From Zingiber officinale (lineage: Eukaryota > Streptophyta > Magnoliopsida > Zingiberales > Zingiberaceae): a stretch of DNA of 64,000 nucleotides. The position numbers were made by a program, and so were the translations under genes. This document shows, piece after piece, positions 47,988 through 58,667 of this stretch (positions are counted from its first letter, which is position 1; each line of letters begins with the position of its first letter). The notes below the pieces were generated by a model. That model was not told the DNA's origin, ran no database searches, and was given only the letters and a program-made list of their open reading frames with translations. Location: contig NC_056000.1 in assembly GCF_018446385.1 (NCBI RefSeq), positions 48,764,722 to 48,828,721 of the forward strand, read 5' to 3'.

Positions 47988-50521
47988 TGTTGGTTGCTAC
48001 TCGAAAAACCTAGAGGTTCCACTGTACAAAAATTTTGTACAAAGGTTTGAACCTTTTCCTAGCTACCATGTGTTCTTTTAAATTAAATTTTGGATCGCCT
48101 GCGGAACTTAACACGTTTGATCCAAAACTTAATCTATTTGTTCTTTTAGGTTTTGACTTGGATCTCCTGCGGAACTTAACACGTTCGACCCAAATCACCT
48201 TAAGTTATTAATTCCATTAAATATTAATTTCCATAATTGGTTCCCAGTACTGACGTGGCGAGGCACACGACCTTCTTGGATATGGGAGCAACCACCACCG
48301 ACTAGACAAAACCTTTTATAGAAAGCTAATATTTAATTTCCTAAAATAACTTTAGGTTAACCGAAAAGAACAATCAAATCACAAAAAAAAGAAAAAACAA
48401 AAGAACACAACATCGAAAAACATATTCGAAATTCTAGAATCGTAAGCCTCTTGTATTTGGTATTATTTCCATAAATAACTAGTATGATGCGGAAAGAAAA
48501 AATTACTAGTTATACCTTGTAGAAAAACCTCTTGATCTTCTACCGTATTCCTCTTCTAACCTCGGACGTTGTGTGGGCAATGATCTTCCGAGATGAGAAC
48601 CACCTAGCACCTTCTTCTTCCTTACAAGTTTCGGCCATCAAAACTTCTCCTAGGATGAAGAGGTTCAACCACCACCACCATGCTCCAAGGGATGCTAGAA
48701 AAGAGGCTTCTTTTCTCTCCTTCTTCTCCTTCTTAGATCCGGCCACCAAAGCTATCTCCACCATGAGAAGGTTTCGGCCACACAAAGGAGAGGAGAGGAA
48801 AGAAAGGGCCGGCCACACCCAAGGAGAAAAGAGAGGAAAAATAGAATAGAGTTGTTAGCCTTGAAGCCTCCTCTACCCCCTCTTTTATAATCCTTGGTCT
48901 TGGCAAATAAGGAAAATTTAATAAAAACTTCCTTAATTCTTTTTCCATTGAAAAGGAAAATTTATTTAATTAAAATAATTTTCTCTTTTCAAATTATAAC
49001 AAGGAGAGTTTTAATTAAAACAAAAATTAAAACTTCCTAATTTGTTTCTAGAAATTTATAAAAATTTCTCCAATAATTTTAATCCCTTCATGATTGGTTA
49101 ATAAAAAGAAATTTTATAAATTAAAATCTTTCTTTTAAACATATGGATAATTTCCAAAAGGAAAGTTATCTCTAAAATTAAAATCTCCTTTCAATCTACA
49201 AATAAGGAAAGATATTAAATCTTTTCTTAATCTTTTGTAGAAACTAATAAAAGAGAATTTTTATTTTTAAACTTTCTTTTAAATCATGAATATAATTAAA
49301 AGGAAAGTTTTACCAAAATTAAAATCAACCTTTTAATCTACAAATAAGGAAAGAGATTTTAACTCTTCTCTTAATCTTTTGTAGAATCTTATAAAAGGAA
49401 GGATTTTAATTTTTAAACTCTCTTTCAAATTATATTATTCACATAAGAAAAATTTTAAAATTAAAATTCCTTTTTATTTTAATAGGGCCGACCACATGAA
49501 TTCACCCATGAACATACCCATGGCCGGCCCTAGCTTGGTCTCCAAGCTAGCTTGGTCGGCCCCTATAGGATGGGTAAGAAGGTGGGTATAGGTGGGTATA
49601 GTACTCTATAATTAAGAGGCTACGATAGGGACCGAGAGGAGGAATTGGTTTTGGTCTCCCGATAAAATTAAGCATCCCGTGCTCGCCCCGAACACACAAC
49701 TTAATTTTATCAATAATAATTCATTCCACTAGAGAACTATTATTGAACTACCGCACCAATCCCAAATTACATTTTGGGCTCCTTCTTATCATGAGTGTGT
49801 TAGTCTCCCTGTGTTTAAGATAACAAATGTCCACTAATTAAGTAAGTTACTGACAACTCGCTTAATTAATATCTAGCTCCAAGAGTAGTACCACTCAACT
49901 TCATCGTCATGTCGGACTAAGTCCACCTGCAGGGTTTAACATGACAATCCTTATGAGCTCCTCTTGGGGACATTCTCAACCTAGATCACTAGGACACAGT
50001 TTCCTTCTATAATCAACAACACACACTATAAGTGATATCATTTCCCAACTTATCGGGCTTATTGATTTATCGAACTAAATCTCACCCATTGATAAATTAA
50101 AGAAATAAATATCAAATATATGTGCTTGTTATTATATTAGGATTAAGAGCACACGCTTCCATAATAACTGAGGTCTTTGTTCCTTTATTAAGTCAGTATA
50201 AAAGGAACGACCTCAAATGGTCCTACTCAATACACTTTAAGTGTACTAGTGTAATTATATAGTTAAGATAAACTAATACCTAATTACACTACGACCTTCC
50301 AATGGTTTGTTCTTTTCCATCTTGGTCGTGAGCTACTGTTTATAATTTATAAGGTACTGATAACATGATCTTTTGTGTGTGACACCACACACCATGTTAT
50401 CTACAATATAAATTAATTGAACAACTACATTTATCATAAATGTAGTCATTTGACCAATGTGATTCTTATTTCTAGATAAATGTTTATACCAAAAGCTAGG
50501 CTTTTAGTATACACTCTAACA
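47988..50521 (-). repeat. 5' LTR of copia element 1 (2534 bp)
   Basis: Complete LTR, TGTTAGAGTG...ACCAACA on the minus strand. The TATA box TATAAAAG is at 48882-48889 (minus). A transcript leader follows it, with an open frame (48818-48540) that resembles one in the LTR at 58668-61176. Confidence 0.9.
48882..48889 (-). promoter_or_regulatory. LTR promoter TATA box, copia element 1
   Basis: TATAAAAG on the minus strand inside the right LTR; the equivalent at 60282-60289 in element 2 has the same flank (CCAAGGA.TATAAAAGAG). The left LTR of element 1 has lost this region. Confidence 0.65.
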
Positions 50522-50526
50522 CTCTG

Positions 50527-50950
50527 GATCTACATTCTTCACACCAAGAACTAGAAGCACGTTTATTGACAACTCAATCACAGGTCCAGTCAGAAGTGTC
50601 TTTGAGGAACAAAGCTTATTCAAAGTTAAAGCAAAAAACTGAAGAGTTGGATGATTTAAAAGGCCAACACGCTTCAGAGATAACCATCTTGACCAGGAAA
50701 GTTCATGTAGATGGTTTGCTGATATCACGACAATAACAAGATTTAGACCAGCAAAAGGCTAAGGTGGATCTTTTGCAAGCTGAGTTGGATTAGATTAGGC
50801 TAGAGAAGACCTCTCAGTCACATGTTTCGGGGGGTGAGTTAAGCAAGCGCCAAAGGACTGGATGGGCTTCTCCCTTCTATCCTGGGTGTCATTCTAATAC
50901 ACGCCCACAACTAGGATGGGAAGAACAATCAGGTGGTTCCAAATAAGAGT
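50527..50950 (+). pseudogene. Coiled-coil fragment of a gypsy accessory gene (right part)
   Basis: The plus frame reads a Leu/Glu/Gln-rich coiled coil (for example HQELEARLLTTQSQVQSE), interrupted by stops near 50735 and 50785, ending near 50947. It continues the fragment before 41397. It matches in character the C-terminal coiled coils of the copies at 53.3-53.7 and 57.1-57.6 kb. Confidence 0.6.
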
Positions 50951-51818
50951 TTAAATTATGTTGGATGACAGATTTTCCTGTAGGTAATTTATTTTCTTTA
51001 CATAGAACTTGATAACGAGTCTGCTTGTTCATTCCCTTTCTCCCAGAAAGTGTTCTAGTTGTCAGTAAAAGTCAGTAGAAGTTTGTTTACTTGCTGTATT
51101 TGTTTATGAAGGATTTTTAAAAGTTTAAGAGTTATGACTATACTTCCGATGATAATATAAAATTTTACATTTATGTTTGATTATGTTATTTGTCCTATTA
51201 AGTGTTTCTTGTGTTCACCTGAAGACTGGTCAATTGGAGGAGTAATATGTGTATGTCAAACAAATTTGAACTCAATGGGGCTTTGGGGCTTCTTTCTGCA
51301 CACACGGTCGATCGAGTCTACAATTAATCAGAATCTCTCCCCTATTTACAAATTTTATTTATTCGTCTAGATTTTATTATTCACGCGATTTTTTAGAGTG
51401 GTCTTGTTGATAATCGATCTTTCAAATGGAGAGGGAACGTTCGAAGATATGACGGTTCAGTGTATGATTCGACTTGTTCTGTCTATCATAAATGTCCTTC
51501 CTAGGCTAGCGCCACGTATTCTTTTTTTTTTTCTAGGTAACTCCTGATACACTTTCCGTTCGTGTCCCATCACATATTCTCCTTGACAAATCAATGACTC
51601 TTTTTTATTAGACCACCTTGTTTATACGGTGATCCTTAGATCATCCTAAAACCCTAAATCTTTTTTAACCTTCTGCTATTCATCTTCTTCCTACTACTCT
51701 CTAGCGATCTTCCTTCTCGATTTTTCTTCACAACTCGTACTCCCACATCTTCTTCGATCTTACTTTCCCCTAGGACTCAGTAAGTCACTTGTTCTTTTAA
51801 ATGTTTCAGTTTCTCAAC
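50951..51818. other. Spacer between two accessory-gene copies
   Basis: AT-rich, with no domain recognised. The last 150 bp (CT-rich, ending in GTAAGTCAC near 51780) look like a 5' leader of the next copy. Confidence 0.4.
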
Positions 51819-54031
51819 ATGGTTGCAGAATCTTTACTTCCCTAGTACGCTTAAATTTGTTCCTCCTTCATCCTCGTCGGCCAAACTTCTATTTGTTCTC
51901 GATATGAAATCCTTGAGGGATACCATATTAGGGTTCCACCACCTGATGCCCACCCTTATCTTCCTTCCGATGATTGTATCACCTTTTTTTAAAGATCAGC
52001 TAGTCGCAGGTTTATGCTTTCCTCTTCCCAAGTTTTTGGTAGATATTAGCCAGTATTTTGGTATCTCTCTTCAGCAATTTGCCCCGAATGCATTCAGATA
52101 CATATGTGGATTATATATGGTGTTTCGCCTCTTCGATATACCTCCTACTCCTCAGAACTTTTTTATATTTTCTTATCCCAAGAAATCGGAACCAAGGGTT
52201 TTCCTCTTTCAATCTCGCCTAAAATGGTATTTTTTGAAGAAATGTCTTCCTCTATCAAGGGTTGAAAATCCTTTTTTTTTTTTATCCAATTTCCTTATCA
52301 TGTTGGATGGTCTGCTAAGTGGCAATCATCTCTTCCTCCCCTCCCTGATGTAAGGGAGCTTCACCAACAACCTCTCTTCTCCAAATACTCTAAGAGATTA
52401 TTAGGTCATCGTTTTACATTCATCGGTGGATACGCGATGACCTATTATACCTTTTTGGTTTAAGTCCCATTTAAAAGAGCGTGCAACACTCTTTTGGTAA
52501 GTTTCAAAGTTCTTAGTTATCCTTCCTTTACTAACTAAAATGTTCTCTTATTTATCGCAGTGGATACTTTGTTCAGAGCTTTGGTTGATAATGCAATCCG
52601 TCTGGCTAATGAGAAAGTGTCAGCTAAAGAGCAAGAGCTTAAGGCAAAACTTAATGTTGTTGCTTCAACATCTGATACTCTTTTACTTGAGTCCTCCGAC
52701 CCACCAACTCTCATGCTTAGCTCTTCGACTACTCATGAGGAAACATTCGCTAGCATTCCTCCAGAAGATGTTCCTCTCGAGACACAAGGATAAGTACCTG
52801 AGGCTGTTCCCACCAGGAAACATCCTGGGCGTCGCTTGACACTAGTACCTCGTCCCAAAAAGCAGGCTGCTACTACCCCAAGGAAACATCGGTAGAGGAT
52901 ATCCTCCTTTCTTCCTCGGAGCCTACTCTCTCTTCTCTATATCTCGCTCTCGCTTCCTCCGCTTCTCAATCACTGGAAACCCCTTCTCTTCCGAGCATCA
53001 GCCCGGATCCTGTTTTTGTGATGAATCTTCCTGAATTTACTTTCCCACCGCTTTTAGTGACTGAGGGCTCTACTATTCTTATTTTTCCCCTCCTTCTCTT
53101 CACAGTTCCTTATCATCCTCCTCCACATCTATCCCTACCTTCCCAATATTACTGGGTGGTTCTCTAATAACAGCATGGCCAGAGGCTCGCCAGGAAATTG
53201 AGAAGCTTGCCCTTATTGAATGGACTGATCAAGCCTCTTTCGAGGAAACTAAGGTAACTTGCTTTTTTCACCTCTGCTTTTATAAATGCAATTCTAATGA
53301 TAATCTCTAAACATCGATGGATCACCAATATGAACATGCACCGACACATGTACGAACTAACGCAAGAAGCGGCCAATCTTAGGTTACAAACTCCTGAGAC
53401 CTCCTCTTCTCAAGCTTCTAAAGAATTATCTCACCAACTGCTAGAGACTCGCCAACTTCTCAAGGTTAAAATCCTAAATTCCATAAAATGGAAGACTTCT
53501 TCAGAAGATTTTGAATTCCAACTAAAGGCAGAGACCCTTCTCCGCACTAAATTGGCATTCAAAGTGGATGCATATACCATTGAAAATGCTCAGTTGTTGT
53601 CAGAACTTCAATTGTTGAAAGCGGACATAGTAGCCAGGGATGCTACTTTGGAATCCAAGAATTCCGAAATAACTTCCCTGAATTCATCCTTGGCCTCAAT
53701 TAAAGAAGAGCTTACTGCCTAAGAGCTTGAGTCAAAGGCTTCCCAGGATACTCTGGCGGTTTATCAAGCAGGGGAAGTAGAGTGATTCAAGAAGAGGATG
53801 AGGGCTATCCTAGAATCCTCCGAGTTTAATACTCCTATTATTGCCTGCATTGCTAAGGCTTTCACTCATGGGGCCGAGGGAGGTATAAGGCAACTGAAGC
53901 GGAGAGGACTGCTTGTTTCTGATCCTCCTGCTAGCTTCTTGGACAGTCACGAACTTTTGGCCACTATACCCCCTAATCTGTTTCCTAACTTGCTCACATT
54001 CTGTGTTTTCACTGTCCATCCCGAGTGTTAA
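51819..54031 (+). pseudogene. Gypsy accessory gene copy 2 (PF04195-like domain plus coiled coil)
   Basis: The N-terminal domain at 51823-52353 parallels copy 1: GLCFPLPKFLVDISQYFGIS, LQQFAPNAFRYICG, then FSYPKKSEPR. A GT-AG intron at 52497-52560 (branch-like CTAAC) precedes an exon starting VDTLFRALVDNAIRLANEKV, a helical start matching copy 1 after its intron. A second donor is at 53254. The C-terminal coiled coil is at 53297-53722. The end module HGAEGGIRQLKRRGLL, then DPPASFLD, stops at 54031. Frame breaks occur near 52360, 52790 and 53720. Confidence 0.7.
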
Positions 54032-54847
54032 TCATGGCTTTCCCTTTGTTGTTGTGTATGTTTTAGTGAACTTTCAATGGTTTGTATAGTTTTCAATGTT
54101 GCCTTTGTTGGCTTAGAAACATTTTATTACCACCTTGCTTATCAATTTAACAACTTCACCCTAATTTTTTGTAACTATACAAAATAACTTTTATATTAAA
54201 TTTCATCTGGGCTTAATGCTACCTCCATTTAGTATTCAGTCAGCTATGGGTGGCCCTTCAAGTGTAACCCTATGCTTCAACACCGTTCATCACCCGACCG
54301 ATTCTTGATGATCAATCAGACTTATTCATATGTTTATATCAGAATTCAACCTCCGACCGATCCTTAATGAGTGATGGGGTTTGTATCATGGTTTTCTCTG
54401 AATTTCTTGACCGACCGGACCTTTGATGACCGTCCGAGTTCCTTGTCTATTTTTATTTTTCATACTTGGTCAGTTCATTGACCGACCAAGTTTATGTTTG
54501 AACTAACCCTAAAATTTGATTAACTAGTATTACTTACCAGAGCAAGGAATCCTCCTTGAGTTCTCCGAACTTTTTACACTTACCCTTAGCAATGATTTTG
54601 ACATATTGGAAATATAATTTTTCATATTATCTACCCATACTATTTTCTTATTGGTAACACGTCTACCTATGACATCCAGCATGTACCTGTTTTCCTACAT
54701 ACGCAGCCTTACTATTCCATGCCATGGTTCTCCTTTAATCCCGCTTTTCCTATACTCTTAATCCAACATCTTTACTTGAACTACTCTTTTTGACTTTTAA
54801 AGGGAAAATAGGAAAATTCCCTAATCGTTTCGTCTTCTTCCTCGCTA
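54032..54847. other. Noncoding spacer with CCGACCGA-type repeats
   Basis: From 54290 to 54500, phrases such as GACCGACC..CTTGATGA recur four or five times at irregular spacing, resembling the LTR-borne arrays elsewhere in the window. The remainder is AT-rich. Confidence 0.4.
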
Positions 54848-55348
54848 GGGGTGTAAATGAGCTAAGCCGCTCGTGAGCTATTCGAAGTTCGATTCGATAA
54901 AAGCTCGTTTGAGCTCGTTTAATGAGGCTCATTAAGATAAACAAACCAAGCTCAAGCTCCATAATATTCGGCTCGTTAACTCGTGAACATGTTCGTTAAG
55001 CTCATAAATCAACTTTTAAATAAAAACAATAATAATTTTATATTGAATTTATAAATTTTACACTCTACTTATGAAAAACATAGACAAATATATTAAATTT
55101 ATTTATTATAATAAAATTATAAGTTTTAACAAGAATATTATAATTTTTTAAAAATATATAATTTAGTTTTTAATGAATATTTAAATTTATAATTTATATT
55201 TATTAAGCTCGTTTATGCTCGATAAAAGTTCGAATAAGCTCATGAGCCATGAATATATTCGTTAAATAAAGCTCGAGTTCAGCTCGATTATAAACGAGTC
55301 AAACTCAAACATCCAAGAGTTCGGCTCGGCTTGACTCGATTACACCCC
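54848..55348. mobile_element. 501-bp MITE with GGGGTGTAA termini, TA target duplication
   Basis: The left end GGGGTGTAAATGAGC and right end (inverted) GGGGTGTAATCGAGTC are inverted repeats flanked by TA on each side. The subterminal regions contain many GAGCTCG/CTCGTTT motifs and the centre is AT-rich. A TA duplication suggests a Tc1/mariner-type origin, though a hAT assignment with an undetected longer duplication is possible. Confidence 0.65.
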
Positions 55349-55426
55349 TATTCCTTGCGTCTGTGTTTTACTTACTCCCTGTTCTCCGTTACCTATTCCA
55401 GCTTCCCTCATCTTTTTCTATTGACA

Positions 55427-57857
55427 ATGTCGACCTCTTATGAATGGTACTTCCAATGTGTTTCTGAGTATTCTGAAGCATAGGCCTACGAGCTTCGATG
55501 GAATTACGACTTTCCTACATACATGGTTGCTCCTAAGAGTAGGGATCACCCTCATCTCCCTCCTCCTATGAGCGTGGCGATCTTTTGGGAACAGGTCCTA
55601 CGTGGTTTTAGGCTTCCCCTTCATCCTTTCTTCTCTGACGTTAGTGTATATTTTGGACTTTCCCTAAATCAACTAATTCCTCAATCATTTTCAATCATGG
55701 TTGGTTTTGTTATCATCTCTTGTTTGCCATACTTTCCTTTATTAGCTTGACTCTTTCACCATTTCTTTATTCCTCGCCGAGTGGAAGATGATGTTTTTAA
55801 ATTTCAATCTCGCCCTAAAACTCCCTTATTCTGTAGAATTCCTCCTCAGAGGGAATGGAGGAGTAAATTTTTCTTTATGCGTCTCTCTACCCCACCTCCA
55901 TATCCCATAGGTTGGTGTATGGAGCTTCCTCCTATTCCTACATTGGACAATGTCTCGGAAGACCCTGCTCTCCGTTCTGCGTTGGGGAAGTTGAAGGGTG
56001 CAAAATTTAACTTACCTGCTTTACTCGTCAAAGGCTTATTATTCAGTTTTGGTCTTAGCCCAGCAAAAGCAGCCTTGGATGTTCCCTTTGGTAAGATTAT
56101 CTTTTCTACTCATGTTTGAAACTTGCTTTTTGTGTTAAGGTTAAGGCAAATCTTTCTTTTTTCTCCAGCTGATGCTATTCTTCCCGCTCTTATATACAAG
56201 AATACTCACCTGTCAAGGGCAGTTTTAACTAGAATGAATGAGGAGTTGTTGAGAAATCATCCTCCCCCTTCTACTCTTGGTTTACTATCTCCTTCCGAAC
56301 AACTTCAAGAGTCTTCCCATTCCTCAGAGTCAGAGAGTCCTTTTATAGTGAAACGTCGGCCACCCCGCACTTCAGATTCTTGTCTTATCTCGCACACTAT
56401 AGCCACTTTTGAACAAATTTCTATTGTTCCCGCTGACATCTCATACTCTAAAGGTAACGAACTTGCCCCTATTACACATGTTTGTTCTAATTTTGCATTG
56501 CTTGTGATGAGACCAGGACTCCTCATTCCTGCCTCTCCTGTTATTCCCCCATATTTCCCTGTGTCTGAGAAAGCACTCATTGCTCCTGAGGCCACGCTGC
56601 CCCTTCACCCAGCTCTACCTTCTTCTTCTACTCGCCTCGGGCTAAGAGAACTCCTTGTAGGAGGTCTGTTACTTCTGGGCTGGATACAGTACCCATTAAG
56701 TAAGACCCTCCGCTAGCTAGCCTCCCATCTCTCAATCCTTCTGTACCAACCTCTGATCATCTTCCCTCTCCTTCTTCACCGTTTACCAATTCTCCTCGTC
56801 CTTCCCCATCATTTACAAGTTCTCCCCATCCTTCTCTTTTATTCCAACAAGGTCATAGTCTACCATCTTTTCTTAGCCAAGCTCCCCTCTTACCTCATCT
56901 GGATTATTACAACTAAAAGGAGTGCTAGTTGAGTTTTGGTTGCAATCCCAGGAGCTTCTGAGGAGAAGTACCTATATTGAGCGCGCCGACGACCATACTC
57001 GTCAAGCCACTGTAGTAAGTTTTTTAGACTCAACATCCTTTTTTGATACTTGCCAAATGTAATTTCACTATCATTTCCCCTAGTTATATGCTTCAAGTCT
57101 ACACTTGGGCAAGGTGGTTATGGATCTGGAGATAACCAATCAAATTTCAAAGAACAAGGTAGAAGAATTACAAGCTACACCCAATCTTCTCAATAATGAA
57201 CTTCTTGAGCTACGGGATAGGGTGAACTCGCAAGTTAAGTTCACTGTCAATTTAGATAAGACTCTACAAGACACCTGCCAGATGTTACAATCTAAAGAGG
57301 AGGAAAGAAGGAACTTGGAGCTACAGCTAAAGGGGCTTAATTCCACAATTAGTATGGAAAAAGCTTTAAAAGATAAAGCCCCCTCAGAGGTCACTCACCA
57401 AACTTCTCTACTGAACCATCCGGAACAATCACATGATTCGGGCTCTTAGGATTTAGCTCTAGAGCTGGCTTCCAAAGACTTTGCCCTGCTCCAGCAACAA
57501 GAAACATTACGAGCACAAGATCTGCAAATGAGCTTGCTCCTAAAAAAACTAGAAGATATTAAGGCGGAGAAAACTATTCTACAAAAGGAAAGAGATAACT
57601 TGCAATCTGAATTGCAAGCATTTAAAGCGGGTGAGGAAGAACAATGGCACACCAAGCGCAAGGCTTATCTGAAGTCTCCTCAATTTTGAGAGGAGTATGC
57701 CAGACGAATTGTGGGAACTCTCAATCACTCAGTAAAAGGGGTGATACAACAACTTAAGGAAGGGAATTATCTATCTGGAGTTCCTCCTCCCTCATTCATA
57801 GATCGTCGGAGACTTAACAGAGAACTCCCCCAAGACCTTTTAAAAGAGTTTGAGTGA
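55427..57857 (+). pseudogene. Gypsy accessory gene copy 3
   Basis: It opens MSTSYEWYFQ, with a stop 18 codons in. The domain continues at 55523-56119 with RLPLHPFFSDVSVYFGLSLN, then FKFQSRPKTP. A GT-AG intron at 56091-56168 occupies a position like that of copy 2. A Ser/Pro-rich linker (56180-56880) leads to a further donor at 57016 and acceptor at 57084. Then comes a long coiled coil (57105-57660) with in-frame stops near 57447 and 57687, and the end module VIQQLKEGNYLSG, PPPSFIDRR to the stop at 57857. The match to copy 2 end to end shows it is one gene family, diverged and decayed. Confidence 0.7.
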
Positions 57858-58160
57858 ACTTGGGATTATGCGTTGGCATAACAATTTATAATTGATGCAT
57901 GTGATCTACTGTTTAGAAAATGTTAATAAGAGTTCATACTTACTTGTCCTTCCTTGCCTGATTTGTTTATCTTCAGAACCACCAAGTGTTTGTATAAGTG
58001 AGTCTTCCTAAGATGTTGACCATGTGTAGAGAGATCCTTTGAAAAGATTATACCCAAAGGAAGCAAGTCCCTGACTTTGATATGAAGTACTTCTAGCCCA
58101 ACATAGGAACCGACCGGATTCATATCCTCAAGCGAGGTTAGTTACTACATATGTGTTCCT
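57858..58160. other. Short noncoding spacer
   Basis: No recognisable element. It ends where the 81-bp repeats begin. Confidence 0.4.
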
Positions 58161-58400
58161 TTGGGGTTTCTTGACTATATAGAAGACCGCTCGGGTTTGC
58201 CTGCCCGAGTGCAATTAAATACATACTGTATAGGTGCTCCTTCGGGCTCTCCCGCCTATATAGAAAATCGGTCGGGTATGCTTGCCCGAGCGAAATTAAA
58301 TACGTGTTGCATAGATGCTCCTTCGAGCTTTCCCGCTTGTATAGAAGACCGATCGGGTGTGTTTGCCCAAGCGAAATTGAATATGTTTAAACACTGTTAA
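58161..58400. repeat. 81-bp tandem repeat, three copies
   Basis: TCGGGT(T/A/G)TG starts at 58191, 58272 and 58353, exactly 81 bp apart. Each unit has ACTATATAGAAGACC-like sequence and a CGGG...CCCGAG hairpin, like the motifs of the gypsy LTRs. Since 81 is a multiple of three, a spurious 79-codon frame spans it. Confidence 0.85.
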
Positions 58401-58409
58401 TGTTCACAC

Positions 58410-58667
58410 TATTAGGATGTATACTAAAAGCCTAGCTTTTGTATAAACATTTATAAGAATTATATTGGTCAAATGTCTACATTTTTACTAAGTGTAGTTG
58501 TCCATTTAATTTATATTGAAGATAACATGGTGTGAGAAGACACACAGAAGATCATGTTATCAGTTCCTTATAAATTATAAATAGTAGCTCACAACCAAGA
58601 TAGAATAAGACAAACCATTGGAGTGGTTGTAGTGTAATTTGGTATTAGTTTATTTTGATTATAACAT
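58410..58667 (+). repeat. First 258 bp of a copia LTR, truncated
   Basis: It begins (T)ATTAGGATGTATACTAAAAG and matches the first 258 bp of the LTR starting at 58668 with scattered substitutions, then stops at ATAACAT. It is either an older LTR into which the next element inserted or a partial duplication. Confidence 0.8.

Larger units (their letters stand above)
41402..50521 (-). mobile_element. Ty1/copia retrotransposon, 9.1 kb, TSD CTCTG
   Basis: It has LTRs at 41402-43517 and 47988-50521 and flanking CTCTG at 41397-41401 and 50522-50526. The minus-strand primer-binding site is TTGGTATCAGAGC (47974-47986) and the polypurine tract AAGTGGGAGAT (43518-43528), so it runs on the minus strand. 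The interior encodes a decayed copia polyprotein. It interrupts a coiled-coil coding fragment of a gypsy accessory gene. Confidence 0.92.
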
